Source of the DNA: Gymnopus androsaceus JB14
Lineage: Eukaryota > Basidiomycota > Agaricomycetes > Agaricales > Omphalotaceae
Assembly (NCBI GenBank): GCA_009733575.1
Contig: ML769500.1
Span: forward strand, 100,625 to 164,624
Direction: 5' to 3'
Length of the DNA stretch: 64,000 bases
Shown: in pieces, positions 11,338 to 24,877 of the stretch
Numbering within the stretch: position 1 is the stretch's first letter
Layout: each line of letters starts with the position of its first letter
The notes under the pieces: generated by a model
Databases searched by the model: none
What the model was told of the DNA's origin: nothing
What the model saw: the letters and a program-made list of their open reading frames with translations, nothing else
Translations under genes and position numbers: made by a program

Positions 11338-12933
11338 ATGTCTCATTCTTTGCAACGACTGATCTCTCGAGTGCTGGACCATATCTCATTAATCAGCCTT
11401 TGCATGGACTTCATAATTCCATTTCCGCTCGGCTTCGAGCGGGTTCAATCTGCTCTTCCTCTGAGTTGAGCAGATAGCGCTTCTCGCGGAGTCCAGATAC
11501 CTGCTGCATACGACAACGCGATTGCAGAGATATCATCTGTTCTCAGTTAGAGAATGCAAGAGATACTCTACAGCGGCGCCGTGATAGTGCTCAATCCTTC
11601 ATCTCATCACCAATTCGAAGATTGCCACCAGAAGTCTGGAACGAGATTTTCACATTGCATTATGAGACGCAGGATGTACATCTATCTCTGTTGGAGAATC
11701 TATACACACCCGAGTCACGGTTCTGGCCAGCGCTCGAACTCTCTTGGGTCTGTTCCTTTTGGCGAACATTTCGTACATTCCCGGCCGAATCTTTGGTCAA
11801 CCCTCAGACTCTCATCTCAGGCACTTCAGTCACCTGGAGTACTTGAAATCTTCCAGAAGTATATCCTATACTCGGGTGATAATCTGCTAGATTTCCGTTA
11901 CGTTCGTGCCTGTTCACATGAAGGACTCGAATCACATCGACGGGATCGCTATCCTGTTGAAGAATTCGACGACGGTAGCGTCGTGCCATTCTAAACATTC
12001 CGATTACTCCAGGTGCTGCTAGCATGTGGCTCACGAGATTTCGCAGTTATCAGCAAAGTCTCGCAAACTTCCCCGCTCTGGAACACCTTGGGGCTTTGAC
12101 GCCCAATGAAAGTCAGACCTTGGAATTCATCCAACTCTTTACGCCCTTTCCGCGACTACACACTCTTTCAGCCGAAGGTTTTTCCTGGTCGGGTCCTACT
12201 GTCAATCTCTCGCACATAATCGAGCTGTTCCCTTCTTTCCTTCACTGGAAAGTCATCATGATTCGGGCACCTGCTTTGTCGACTTCCTGTGCTCAAAATA
12301 CTTGGAAGTGAGAGGCTTCTTTCTTTCGGAGGATGCAGAAGGGGATGCGTTGCTGCAAGGGCAGAGATATTATAGCTCAGCACTGTCAAAGCTGACTATA
12401 TCGTCCAGCACTTTCCAACCGGAAGCCTGGCGCTTCCTTCGTCTGCTTGTTTGACCGACTTGGCAATCTTCGCTACGGTCAGCCCTTCGGGATCGTTTGA
12501 AATTTCATATCTTTCCTCAGTTCTTCTTGATTCACACTGTACTCTGCAGACTCTTCGAGTGAATACTATCTTCCCTCCCCAGCGACAGGCACTATTTGAT
12601 CTCATGGCGCCTCACCTCTCCATCGTGAACCGATGAATTAGAGGTGGAATCCTTCTCACAACATTTCTTGAAACATTTCAATCCAAAGGAAGATGTCGTG
12701 CTGCTCCTAATCTTCGCTCCTTGGAGCTGGGCTAGAGGATCTAGCTGTTCGTGAGGAATTCGAAGCTCTATGTTTGGGCATCGGCGGTCTAGCCAGGTCT
12801 CGATGTTCTGTTGATAGAACGCCTTCGGGGCCGTCAAGACTCAAGATGTCTCGTAGTAAGTGGTGTTTTTCGGCAGGATCTTTCTGAGCTCAAAGAACTC
12901 GGTTTCAATACTGTGTATATGATATCCGTCTGA
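11338..12933 (+). pseudogene. F-box/LRR-like pseudogene, copy A
   Basis: Broken paralogue of the gene at 13.5 kb, matching along its whole length from the start region (ATG at about 11338) to FRQDLSELKELGFN (about 12880). Short open pieces alternate frame, for example SRFWPALELSWVCSFW and LRTLSAEGFSW equivalents at 11710-12190. At least six frame changes are needed to follow the parent protein. The upstream region (TATAAGCGCCAAGTTC at about 11300) matches the promoter of copy C. Confidence 0.88.
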
Positions 12934-13524
12934 TTTTCCAGCTTGTTCAAGGTCAATTGACAAGCCACAATTTATCTCGGTTTTCGTAGCCATCCGGTTT
13001 CCTATATCATTTATATAGTACAGTATATACCTTTTATATACGGTGTGAGTACGACTTGCGCCAAACTTGCGGGCAATCTGGCAAAGCCGGTAGCCGGTCA
13101 ATCAATAGAGCCCTTTTACAATGAGTCTCAAAGTCGATGCCCCGCTCCGCTTTATCTTCAGGCATCCCATTTGGCTATACTACCACTCAAAGTACACTAT
13201 ATAAATTTTCGGAACTTATCAGCAAAACCTGTATGGTTGATAAGACATCTTAATACATTCTGGAGCAAGGGTGCCCTCTCCAGAGTGCTCCAGAGTGCTT
13301 AGAGTGCTCAAGCAATTCACTCGCTCTTTTCGATGGCTTTTTGTCAAACCTGTTCCAAAAGCAATTGAATGGCTCTGAGTGCTCTGAGCTCTCTGGAGCT
13401 CTAGCTGGAGGTACGATACAGTTATTGCTGATGAAGTTGTGGGAACCCACGTGGAAATTAATATTGTTGTTAAGGTAAATAAACGCCATATATATAAGCG
13501 CTTACCTGGGGTCAGGGGTCTTTC
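12934..13524. other. Intergenic spacer between F-box copies A and B
   Basis: AT-rich sequence with no gene. It contains the inverted-repeat element at 13279-13402 and, at about 13485-13505, a TATA-like ATATATAAGCGC upstream of copy B. Confidence 0.6.
13279..13402. repeat. Small imperfect inverted-repeat element
   Basis: Arms of about 40 bases (13279-13320 and 13361-13402) are imperfect reverse complements. They are rich in AGAGTGCTC / GAGCACTC motifs and end in GCAATTCA / TGAATTGC. The loop is about 40 bases. It resembles a miniature transposable element, but I could not identify a target-site duplication. Confidence 0.45.
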
Positions 13525-15159
13525 TTGCTTTCACGATGCCTTCCATCCTCTGCAACGGACTGTCTCTTGAAGCTGGACGATCTCATTAACCAGCCCGTGC
13601 ATGAGCTACATGGCTCCATTTCCTCTCGGCTTCGAGCTGGGTTCAATCTTCCTGCCTCTTCCTCTGAGGTTGAGCATATCGACGCTTTCCTCTCGGAGGT
13701 CCCAGATACCCTTGCTGCATACGACAACGCAATTGCAGAGATAGATCATCTGCTTCTCAGTTTAGAGAATGCAAGAGATGCTCTACAGCGCCGCCGCGAT
13801 AGTGCTCAATCCTTCATCTCATCACCAATCCGAAGATTGCCACCAGAAGTCCTAGACGAAATATTCACAATATGTTGCCAAACAGAGGGAACAGAGGAGG
13901 TTTATAACCTATCTCTGCTGAAAGATCCAACCGATGCCGAGTCCCGGTTCTGGCCAGCACTCGAGCTCTCTTGGGTCTGTTCCTTCTGGCGAACATTTGT
14001 ACATTCACGGCCGAATCTCTGGTCAACCCTCAGAATTTCGTCTCAGGCACTTGATACACCTGGAGTATTTGAAATATTCAAGAAATATATCTTCTACTCC
14101 GGCGATAATTTGCTAGATTTTCGCTACGACGAGCCAGTTGGTAGAATGGTGGATCACCTAAGCGGGATGGATATACTGTTGGAGAATTCGACAAGGTGGC
14201 GTCGCGCTATTTTAAACATCCCAAGCGCCCCAGGTGCTGCTGGAATGTGGCTCGCAATATTTCAACCAAGTCTCGCAAACTTCCCCGCTCTGAAACACAT
14301 TGGGACTCTGACGTCCAATGGATATCAAGTCTTGGAATTCATCCATCTCTTCACGCCCTTTCCGCGACTAAACACCTTTTCAGCCTATTATTTTTCCTGG
14401 TCTGGTCCTAGTGTCAATATCTCACACATAACCGAGCTGTCCATTGTTTCCTTCACTGGAAAATCATTCGGGCACCTGCTTTGTCGACTTCCTGTGCTCA
14501 AAATATTGGAAGTGAAAGGCTTCATTCTTTCGGAGGATGCGGAAGGGGACGTGTTGCTGCAAGGGCAGAGATACTATAGCTCAGCGCTGTCGAAGCTGAC
14601 TGTATCGTACAGAACTTTCCAACGGGAGGCCTGGCGCTTCCTTCGTCTACCTTGTTTAACCGACTTGAGGATCCTTACTGATGGCTACCCCCCTTCCTCG
14701 TACCTCTCCTCGGTACTTCATGATTCAAATTGTACTCTGCAGACTCTTCGAGTGGATGGCATTTCCCCTCGCATTTGGCAGGCTCTATTTGATTTTATGG
14801 CGCCTCACCCCTCCATCGTGAACCTCGCTATCAGCGATGAATTCACTGGCGAGGTGGTTTCCTTCTTACAGCATTTCAAACCGAAGGAAGATGGTTCATG
14901 CCTAGCTCCTAACCTTCGCTCCTTAGAGCTGGGAAGGGTCGAACCTGTTCGTGAGGAATTCGAGGCTCTCAGTCTGAGCATCGGTGGTCTAGTCAGGTCT
15001 CGATGTTTTGTTGATAGATCTCCTTCAGGGACCATCAAGATGTCAGGCTTGCAAAGCTTGACTCTCGTAGTAGGTGGTGTTTTTCGGCAGGATTTTTCAG
15101 AGTTCCTCCATACCGATCTTTCTGATTTCAACAAAGCCGGCTTCAATATGTGTATTTGA
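13525..15159 (+). CDS. F-box/LRR-like protein, copy B
   Basis: Intronless frame of 544 codons. In order: a short helical lead, a coiled region (DNAIAEIDHLLLSLENARDAL, about residues 66-88), an F-box-like segment (IRRLPPEVLDEIFTICC, about residues 99-115, then FWPALELSWVCSFWRT), and a long leucine-rich repeat-like C-terminus. Such proteins are expected to recruit substrates to an SCF ubiquitin ligase (family knowledge). The frame has no in-frame ATG before the F-box. The ATG aligned with copy C (13536) is one base out of frame because of an extra G near 13558. An unseen 5' exon or a one-base error may explain this. It is the only member of this subgroup with a continuous body. Confidence 0.82.
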   Translation: MLSRCLPSSATDCLLKLDDLINQPVHELHGSISSRLRAGFNLPASSSEVEHIDAFLSEVPDTLAAYDNAIAEIDHLLLSLENARDALQRRRDSAQSFISSPIRRLPPEVLDEIFTICCQTEGTEEVYNLSLLKDPTDAESRFWPALELSWVCSFWRTFVHSRPNLWSTLRISSQALDTPGVFEIFKKYIFYSGDNLLDFRYDEPVGRMVDHLSGMDILLENSTRWRRAILNIPSAPGAAGMWLAIFQPSLANFPALKHIGTLTSNGYQVLEFIHLFTPFPRLNTFSAYYFSWSGPSVNISHITELSIVSFTGKSFGHLLCRLPVLKILEVKGFILSEDAEGDVLLQGQRYYSSALSKLTVSYRTFQREAWRFLRLPCLTDLRILTDGYPPSSYLSSVLHDSNCTLQTLRVDGISPRIWQALFDFMAPHPSIVNLAISDEFTGEVVSFLQHFKPKEDGSCLAPNLRSLELGRVEPVREEFEALSLSIGGLVRSRCFVDRSPSGTIKMSGLQSLTLVVGGVFRQDFSEFLHTDLSDFNKAGFNMCI

Positions 15160-16027
15160 TATCTGTATACTTACAATTGCAATTGTATTATCAGTCGTGC
15201 CGCTACTATCTCTACTGTATCAAAGTCAATGCCCCAGCTCTATACTGGACTGGGAGTGTGCTCTGCTTTATCTTCAGGCGTCCTATACTACCACTCAAAG
15301 TATATAAATTTCAGCAAAATTCATAGAAGCTCGGAGATATGTACTGATCAAGATACAAATTATAGATTATCCATCTAACAAGTAGTGAGATAGACTTAAA
15401 ACAGTCTCCTCTAGAGGTTGACAGTTAAAAAACTAGAATTCTATTGAGGTTTGATATTTTTCATCAACCTCATAGAGGGCGGGTCACCAAGCTAGTAGTG
15501 AGAGCTGACAACAACTCGATAAGGCAACGCCGCCGGGAGCTTTACTTCCAAAGCGCTTCTTCGGGCATGAGCAGTGACCTGTGTCAGTCCAGTCAACCCG
15601 GTCAATAAACAGACGTGTTTTTACGATACAGGAGAACATCTGGAAATTGGCAAATAATTTTAGAACTGGTTGGTCCATTTCACCCCTCTGAGGTGCATCG
15701 AAGATCACACGCTTCCTCCACTCATGAATTGACTTATAGGTTCACGGTCCCTCTGACCTAATTCTTCGACGCTAACTGAAACATTCTTAATAATGGGTTC
15801 AAATGCCCTACGCGTACGCGTCCCAACGGATCAAATCATCAAATGCACTACGCGTCCCGGAATTCGCTGGCATCCGGTCTAGTGAAGAGTTATTCAAATA
15901 AACCCCATAGCATGTGACCAATCTGCCGACTAGACTCGCAAGCAGCGTACGCGTCTTTCTAAAACGCTGAACGGCTAGGAAAAAAAAATTACTTAAAGCG
16001 AACACAGGGTGCACAATAAACTCTAAA
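15160..16027. other. Gap upstream of the carboxylesterase
   Basis: No gene seen. Four ACGCGT hexamers lie at 15810-15954 (see separate entry). The rest is unremarkable AT-rich sequence. Confidence 0.5.
15810..15954. promoter_or_regulatory. Cluster of four ACGCGT hexamers
   Basis: ACGCGT occurs at 15810, 15816, 15850 and 15949, within 220 bases of the esterase start. In fungi this hexamer is the MluI cell-cycle box bound by MBF. Function here is inference. Confidence 0.4.
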
Positions 16028-18427
<2,400 letters not shown>

Positions 18428-18544
18428 CGGTCGCTGTAATGGAACATGTTTAGTGATCTCCAAGAAAGTGATGGATATCCTATTTAGACAATTATTATCT
18501 AATACATATGTAATCTAAGATGCTTAAACATAGAGCATCGTCTC

Positions 18545-18735
18545 GAGGATGACCCCAGATCCGCCAACCCAGCCAAGAGAGAATTGGGCGCAAGGCATGA
18601 ACCATCTTCATTTGATTTTAGACGTTGTAAGAAGGATTCTAGTTCGTTAGTGATTTCAATGCTGATAGCTAGGTTGACTATGGAGAGGTGCCAGTGTGAG
18701 GTGTCATGAAATCAAACAGTACCTGCCGCAGGCGA
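18545..18735 (-). pseudogene. F-box gene fragment D
   Basis: About 190 bases closely match 25105-25290, the MAPHxSIVNLA region of F-box copy C, on the same strand. Shared words include GGCAAGGCATGAACCATC, GATAGCTAGGTTGACTAT and GGAGAGGT. Neither end of the gene is present. It sits just past the esterase stop codon. Confidence 0.75.
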
Positions 18736-19524
18736 CCGGGAACACGGACTAATTGAGGACGACGATAATGGAGAGGATGTAGAATTGCGCCGCCGGTTCT
18801 GAGCATCCATTGAAGTAGTCACGATTTCCTTTGCAGCTTCGTACTTGACGATGCTGCATGAAAATCGCTCCATTCGACCCTACACGTTTGATCCAACGGT
18901 CGCGATCTGGACAGTATCATGTACATGCATGCTCAACTGTCCCTTCTCATCATACGCCTGTCCAAACTGCGATATGTCGATGGTTTCAGTGTCATTGAGT
19001 GTGGAATTTGTATTCAAGAACTCGTGAGAGTTCTTCTTACCACCGACAAGCGATATTCAACATCGAAACAATGTTCCCAAACCCTTCTCTATCAAATCCG
19101 AATTCTTGTTCTCCCACCCACCTCCCTTAGCACCAAAAATGGAACAATAAGTCAAGACATTGTTCAGATACATATACATTAGTGGAAGGATCACTGTAAG
19201 TGTATAGGTTTACTGCTGACGGCGAAGGATACAGCTCTGGGTTATCGGTTTCTGCTATCCTCCGCACCCCCAGGTCAAAAATTAATTCCGTATCTCATCA
19301 CGAAAAGTTTTTCGTACTTCGGAATTAATGTTCCTGCGTGCCTTTGCCCACTGCACATCACTAGTTGGTTTGTATACTTATAGTCATCACTTTCAATATA
19401 CATAATGATACTCTATCGCCTGTGAACTCAATAATGAGAATCACCAAAGACTAAGACGAAAGTTTATATTTACATTCACCCAATATTTACCTCCAAATGA
19501 TACTACAATAACAAGTGGTACTAC
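18736..19524. other. Gap between F-box fragment and HsbA gene
   Basis: No gene recognised. A hairpin lies at 19281-19329: arms ATTAATTCCG and CGGAATTAAT with a nested ACGAAAA / TTTTTCGT. Confidence 0.5.
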
Positions 19525-20203
19525 CTAGAATAAAGCTATAGCGGTGGCGAAAGCGCTGGCAACAGAGGCCCTAGCAGAAGTAATGAATTCAGTGGAAGGA
19601 GCTGCGATAGTCGTCTGGAGAGCCGCAAACAAAGCGTCAGCATCGGGCTGCAGAGTTTTCAAGGCAGCTTCAAATTCCGCGTTCTGTCCGGCGGATTTAA
19701 CAGTAGCGTTCTTTTTGCATACTCGAGCGTTAATACGTGCCACTGAAAGTTTAGGGTATGATATCACATACCTTGGCATCAAGGTCAGTAAGAATGCCGA
19801 CGATCTGAACACCAAGGATGGTAGCATCCGATGCGATCGTCTCAGAGTCACCGGTATCGAGGGTCCCAGTAGACTTGGCTCTGTTCAGTGAAAAAAAAAG
19901 CAGTGTCAGTCGAGAATCAACAGCCAGGATGCTCATCCCAGCGTATTCTAAAGGTTGCTTTGCTTACTCGGATGTAGCAGTCTTGATATCAGCGTCGACC
20001 TTCACGAGTTCGGCTACCAACGCAAGGCCTTGAGCTACAGTGCCAGTGAAAGTCTGGATGTTTTGACCAATAGTGTCAAAGTCAGCCGCGACAGTGGAGA
20101 TATCGTTTATGACACCGGTCGCGGTACGTTTGGCAAATGGAGAGGCCAATGCAACACCGGAAAGAAGAGCAACGACGAGGGAGGCGGCGAACTTCATCTT
20201 CAA
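19525..20203 (-). CDS. Hydrophobic surface binding protein A (HsbA) family
   Basis: Small secreted protein of 176 residues from three exons: 20203-19968, 19880-19772 and 19710-19525 (531 bases, in frame). Signal peptide MKMKFAASLVVALLSGVALA ends before SPFAKR. The mature part is the alternating aliphatic/polar helical domain of HsbA (PF12296 by recognition): DISTVAADFDTIGQNIQTF, SETIASDATILGVQIVGIL, FEAALKTLQPDADALFAAL. HsbA proteins coat hydrophobic surfaces and can recruit esterases or cutinases. A secreted esterase lies 1.1 kb away, though co-function is only inference. I chose 19710 as the last acceptor because the nearer AG would give a 29-base intron in the wrong frame. Confidence 0.9.
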
Positions 20204-20242
20204 CTATAAGGTGAACTTCAAGTTGAGGCTTGGAATCCGGGC

Positions 20243-20580
20243 AGGAAGGAATCCCCTTTTATACTCGTCAACTCCTACCAGCTTGAGTAATTCAGAACGT
20301 TTCGTTTGGTGCACAATGATCTCGACTTCTCACGAGATGCAATTTCCGCGAAAAAAAAGAAATTTAAGGGGTAGGAACTTTCAATCGTATGGCGGCCAAT
20401 CAATCATCGAAGAGGAAAGAGTGCCCTTTTATGCTCGTTTTAATGCTAGAAGCTTGAATTCTTTTCACGAGATGAAATGGTGTTTTATATGCGAGTCCCA
20501 CAGCAGATACAGCCGCCGTTGAGGAGGAAAGAATGCATTTTATACTCGTTTTACCGCCAGAAGCTAAAATGATTCAAGGG
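20243..20580 (+). repeat. Degenerate promoter repeats upstream of HsbA
   Basis: Three related blocks start near 20243, 20413 and 20525. Each has a GAGGAAAGAxTGC-like run, a TTTTATACTCG or TTTTATGCTCG core, then an AGAAGCTT-like tail. The first lies about 40 bases upstream of the HsbA start. They may be duplicated promoter segments. On the minus (gene) strand the core reads CGAGTATAAAA, a good TATA box. Confidence 0.55.
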
Positions 20581-20899
20581 AAGTGTTTCTGTCAATGTGA
20601 AACGAGCAATTTAGCGTAGAAGGCAATCCAAGTACAAAGGACAAAAACACACTAAAAAGACAGAGAGGACGTTAGAATGGGACAAGGCAGGAAGCCAAGA
20701 GGAAACCAGAAACCAAGAGGATAACGAGAGAAATCAAGAGTTTTCATGTCAATGTATATGACCAGCAGCGAACAAGCTACTGGCCAGAAATTCAAGCAAG
20801 AGCGAAGTGCGGGAAGAAGGATAGCATAACTATGTGAATACACACACGCTAGAAAGAAATCTTGTGGGATCTGGAAATAAGGACATGAGAAAAGAGACG
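20581..20899. other. Spacer upstream of the HsbA promoter repeats
   Basis: Purine-rich spacer; nothing recognised. Confidence 0.4.
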
Positions 20900-22158
20900 T
20901 CATTGAGAGGCCGTCAGGAGGCGTCCAACAATTGGGGACCCTCTATTGTGCGTTCTATTTGACAGTGCCATTGAAAATTTGTCGGGAGCATTGCGTGATA
21001 TTCCAATCTGGGGGAGAAGAAAATCAGGACCAAAGACAGCGGTGAGATATGTCGAAGCCAAGTATTTTGCATATGCTTTAGAGGGGGGCCTGCTTCGCAG
21101 CAGATGGGAAACGCTGAACATTGAAGGGTAGTTGAGGAGATAATTTCTCTTCAAGGTGCCACAGATTGCCCAAGACCTCACTTCCTTCGGTGTTATTATA
21201 ATGTGCTGCCACTCTTTCCTACGAATTGCTTCTTCACCAATTACCTTGAGTTTCCAAGCGTTTATATCCTTCTGCTGGTCATTAATAACCATGACTAGTT
21301 GAACGCTGCTGAGAAGGCTATACAGCATATGGCTTTTTGAATGTTGTTGCCTGATGTAGAAGCTGAGTGATTATAGACGGTATTCCTTCGCATTCGCAAC
21401 ATGAATGGAATAGTAGCGAAATCTTCGCCCTGGCATTTTTTCGATCTGGCATTTCGGATTTTATGCTCTTCATTGATAACGCGAACCCAAAATGGCAAGG
21501 AATCAGGACCAGTACCAATTCTCGGCCAGGGAAATGTTGAGTTGAAAGGACCTAGTGGGTTATTCCAGTAAATCGGGACTCCAGAACAACCCTCTGCAGC
21601 CTGTGCGGAGTATGATTGGTCAGAAGATTGGAAAGACTGGAAATGGATATTAGAAAGTAGAAAAGTTAAACCCAAAGAAACACGTACATATGATAAGAAC
21701 CGGATGAGTTTATTGTTGATGAAGAAGAATGTGTTAGCCGAGTAGAAGATTTCGGCGATTCATGAAGACTGGAGTTCGTTATTTTCTTTAGGGAGTTGTG
21801 CTTGGGCTTTCTTGCATAATTTCTATCCCCAGTGTTGACATAAAGAATGAAAAAACTTGGCCTGTCCGTTTATTGGCCCATCATTGACCAAGTTGATTTT
21901 GACCATCGAATGGCAAGTTGGACACTCGAGCTCGAAGCGGCGATTCATGTCCGTTGAGCTCAGTATACGAGCTTCATCATACAAAGCAATAGTCCAGTCA
22001 GCCGTACCAGGAATCAATGTAGTAGAACCGGGAGGAGATGTCAATGCTGGTGCTAGAGATGCTGATGGAACAGGCGATAAATTATACTCTCCAAGTGGAG
22101 AACGAGTTTCTTTTCGAGACTCAGAAGGATTTAGACTCGTAGCAGAGTCATTAAGCAA
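20900..22158 (-). pseudogene. Unrecognised gene with a CxxC motif, several frame changes
   Basis: Three minus-strand open stretches look like one gene. The first exon (22158-21823) ends in FELECPTCHSMVKINLVNDG and HSLCQHWG, a possible zinc-binding CxxC plus H/C. The second (about 21675-21295) has PIYWNNPLGPFNSTFPWPRI and SLPFWVRVINEEHKIR. The third (21328-20900) has WKLKVIGEEAIRRKEWQHII. The composition resembles a large family of uncharacterised Agaricomycete proteins with a coiled coil. An indel near 21320 moves the frame, and the 21823/21675 join needs an intron I cannot place. Function unknown. Confidence 0.4.
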
Positions 22159-22907
22159 GTGATTGGCGCGTTCTTTCGGGCGCGTTCGGAGTTCAAATCA
22201 TGAGAGAAGTTCTGGAGATGGAAACGAAGGTGACAGCGATCCCGAGCGCAAAAGATACATATTATTGAAGCAAGGGTATTGGATGCAGACTACAACGTCT
22301 GGCCAACGTTTAGCGCGTTGCAGGGGCAAGCGGTTGTTGGTTGACGTCGTGGTTGAAAGGAAAAAGGAAAGAGCACCATCCTGCCAGTATCCTGCCACAT
22401 CAACTCAACGTTTTCACGTAATTTAAGCGCGTCAATCGATTCAGAGTAGTCGAAAATGGGGAGGTTCTGTAGTTCAAAATAATGTATTTTGTACGCTACT
22501 TACCAGACGCTATCTACATTTCGTCTTTCGCAAAGTTGCGGAAGCGTTCGGGTAGCGGTCCGAAGAGGAATCGGTGATTTTTTTTCCGCCATCGGCTCTT
22601 GGTACTTAACTGTTGAACTACGCTGTCACTGTCAAATTCTGCGATGTCCCTCCTGCTCTTGCGCTCTCAGCCTCACCTGCTCCTTTGTCTGTCTAACTTA
22701 TTCCATCCACCGGAAATAGAAACTTTTCATCGAAATATTCTTGGCCGAGACCTCATATAAATGCTTCCGCCTCGATCTGAGTGGCGAGTTCAGCGTTGTG
22801 AAACCGTCTTTCTTTCTTCTTTCTTCCATCAACAACTAACCCCGCACTCTACTTATAAACACTCTTTTTTACCTCGCCCAGCTCGAGCAATCTCAGTCTG
22901 TTTTCCG
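22159..22907. other. Divergent promoter gap before caspase-like gene
   Basis: No gene seen. Pyrimidine-rich sequence from about 22790 to 22907 is probably the 5' leader of the caspase-like gene. Confidence 0.5.
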
Positions 22908-24741
22908 ATGACCTCACGACCGAAGAGTAGGTTTGCAAGCATCACAAAGTCATTCCGAGGCTCGCTGAGGAAGTCTACTCTCTCGTGAGTTGTGCTTTAC
23001 TGTTCCTGTTTAATTTATAATGCTGAATATGCATAGTTCGTTGACTGCACAGAGCGACGCTGCGTCTACACCAACGTCAGATCCTGCTCCTTCCCATTCG
23101 CCTCCGTCCTTTGTGGTCTTCGGAGTGCTGGGAATAGCTGGTCCTCTGAAAGAGCGGAATGTTGGTTTTATGATGACGGATTTCGTTGTCTGGATTTCTT
23201 TCTTCTGGCAGCTAGCTGGCCTTGACAGGTTGCGCTCCAAGTTCAACTCTATCAGGCCCATTATCGAACGCTTCCCCGACAAGAAGGTTATCTTTGGACA
23301 GGCGGCATGCCAGCGTCTACAGTTGCCTCTACCGCCATGTTTGGATCAAACCGATTATAGCACCTTGAGCCAAAGCCAGTTTACAACTCATTGTAAAGTA
23401 GAGCTTCAACGCACTGCCGATGCAATGAAGCCTGGCGAGACTCTAGTAGTCCTACTGATAGGACATGGAGGTGCTGGCTCCAGCGAAGATCCATTTCGCT
23501 TCTACATCACCACTACCTTTAAACGGTCAAGTCCAAATTGGATCACCAAGTACGATCTGGAGTGTGCCGTGCAGCAATGCAAAGCGGAAATCGTCGTGAT
23601 TTGCAATTCTTGTAAATCCGGAGCTCTCGAGAGTCCCCTCTGGACTCTTCTCTGCGCAGCGGGTTCGACGCAACATTCTGACTCTCTGATGCCTTCACAA
23701 TTGGATTACGTGCGTGATTCCGTGTTCACGCTATGTACTTTGGCGCAAGCGGGGCAAGAGCAAGGGCTGATGTTTCCCCTTCCTCGGTCCGAGCCACGTC
23801 CCCCGGGAACTCTCGTTGACGGAATGGCAAAGCTACCTGCCTTCCCCGCCAAAGCATTCATTTTCAACCTCATCCTCCTCTCGCAACTCTTGGAGCCATT
23901 CGAAGCGTCCTCTATCTTGGTTTCTGCCAGGGGATGCTTGACGTAGAACGATTCCTCGTCATGGAGTCGACGACCCGTTTCCATCAGTTCGGAATCCAAG
24001 AGAAGGTATCGCTTGGCATTGCATTTTGCCTGCGATTTTTACGGAGAGCTTCATACACCAGATAGAGGTTTACCGATTGGACCCTGAGTCGTCGCTGAAT
24101 GGGGCTTTTTACCCCACTCAAGGTGGTGTATCGGCCGAAACGCTGGTAGAAGAGCAGAAGTTACCGAGCGATATTCTTCTTTCACTCACGGAAGCCTTTA
24201 TTAAAGTGCCTCAGTCACCGTTTACACGCGAGGGAATTAGAGGCGGGCCTTTGTTTGGATTTCCTCAACAATGTTGATAGATCAACCGACGTAGCGCAAG
24301 ACCTCATGTATGATTTGTACACCAGGCACGTTCAGGCGGTCGTGGTGCAGGAGCTTGCGAGGCTCCTGGGCTGGTGGGTGGTAGGTGATATCGCACCATT
24401 TTTCTCTGCCATGAAAGAGGGAAGGAACGCTCATCACCAAAGTGCAATGATTGAGAGTGGGATACCAGTGGACATGATGGTTTTGCGCTTGCCGTCGTTA
24501 TATCCAGGGTACGTCGTGTCCGAGAATTTTCTTCCTCTTATTGACTCTTCATTTCAGTATCTTTACGGTTACCGACCGAGCGAGTTCATACTGGCTCGCT
24601 GGTAAGTGGGCTGATGCGGGATCTCCCGCCGTATCGCTGGAGGACTGGAATGACGCGGTGGATGAAGCGGCGAAGTCGGCTATATGCCAGACGCTGGTGA
24701 CTGACTATGACGAGTGCAGAAGATTGTTACCCGCAGCATAA
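22908..24741 (+). CDS. Caspase-like cysteine peptidase, probably with frame breaks
   Basis: Clan CD (C14-like) peptidase of a type common in Agaricomycetes. Exon 1 (22908-22984, MTSRPKSRFASITKSFRG) splices to 23037. The domain starts SFVVFGVLGIAGPLKERNVG. The catalytic His lies in VVLLIGHGGAG (about 23450-23480) and the Cys in VVICNSCKSGAL (about 23600-23635). After about 23890 the frame changes by one base and continues as VLYLGFCQGMLDVERFLVM. FTESFIHQIEVYRLDP, then LEAGLCLDFLNNVDRSTDVAQ (24240-24300) and SAMKEGRNAHHQSAMIESG follow. A good intron (about 24510-24558) joins YPG to IFTVTDRASSYWLAGKWADAG, ending LLPAA at 24741. Two or three breaks (about 23890, 24020, 24200) may be unrecognised introns, errors or decay. 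The catalytic dyad is intact. Confidence 0.68.
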
Positions 24742-24877
24742 TCTCATAATCTTACTCCGATAGACAATTCATACGTTTGTATTCCTTTGTATTTGTATCT
24801 CCAATCTACAGCTACATGACTGAATGTTGTCTATTTGACTTTCGATCTGTACGAGATAGAAAGATCATTACTCCAAA

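Noticed and set aside
15790..15830. tRNA-like GGGTTCAAAT motif
   Set aside because: No cloverleaf partner arms could be found around it. It resembles a T-loop by chance.
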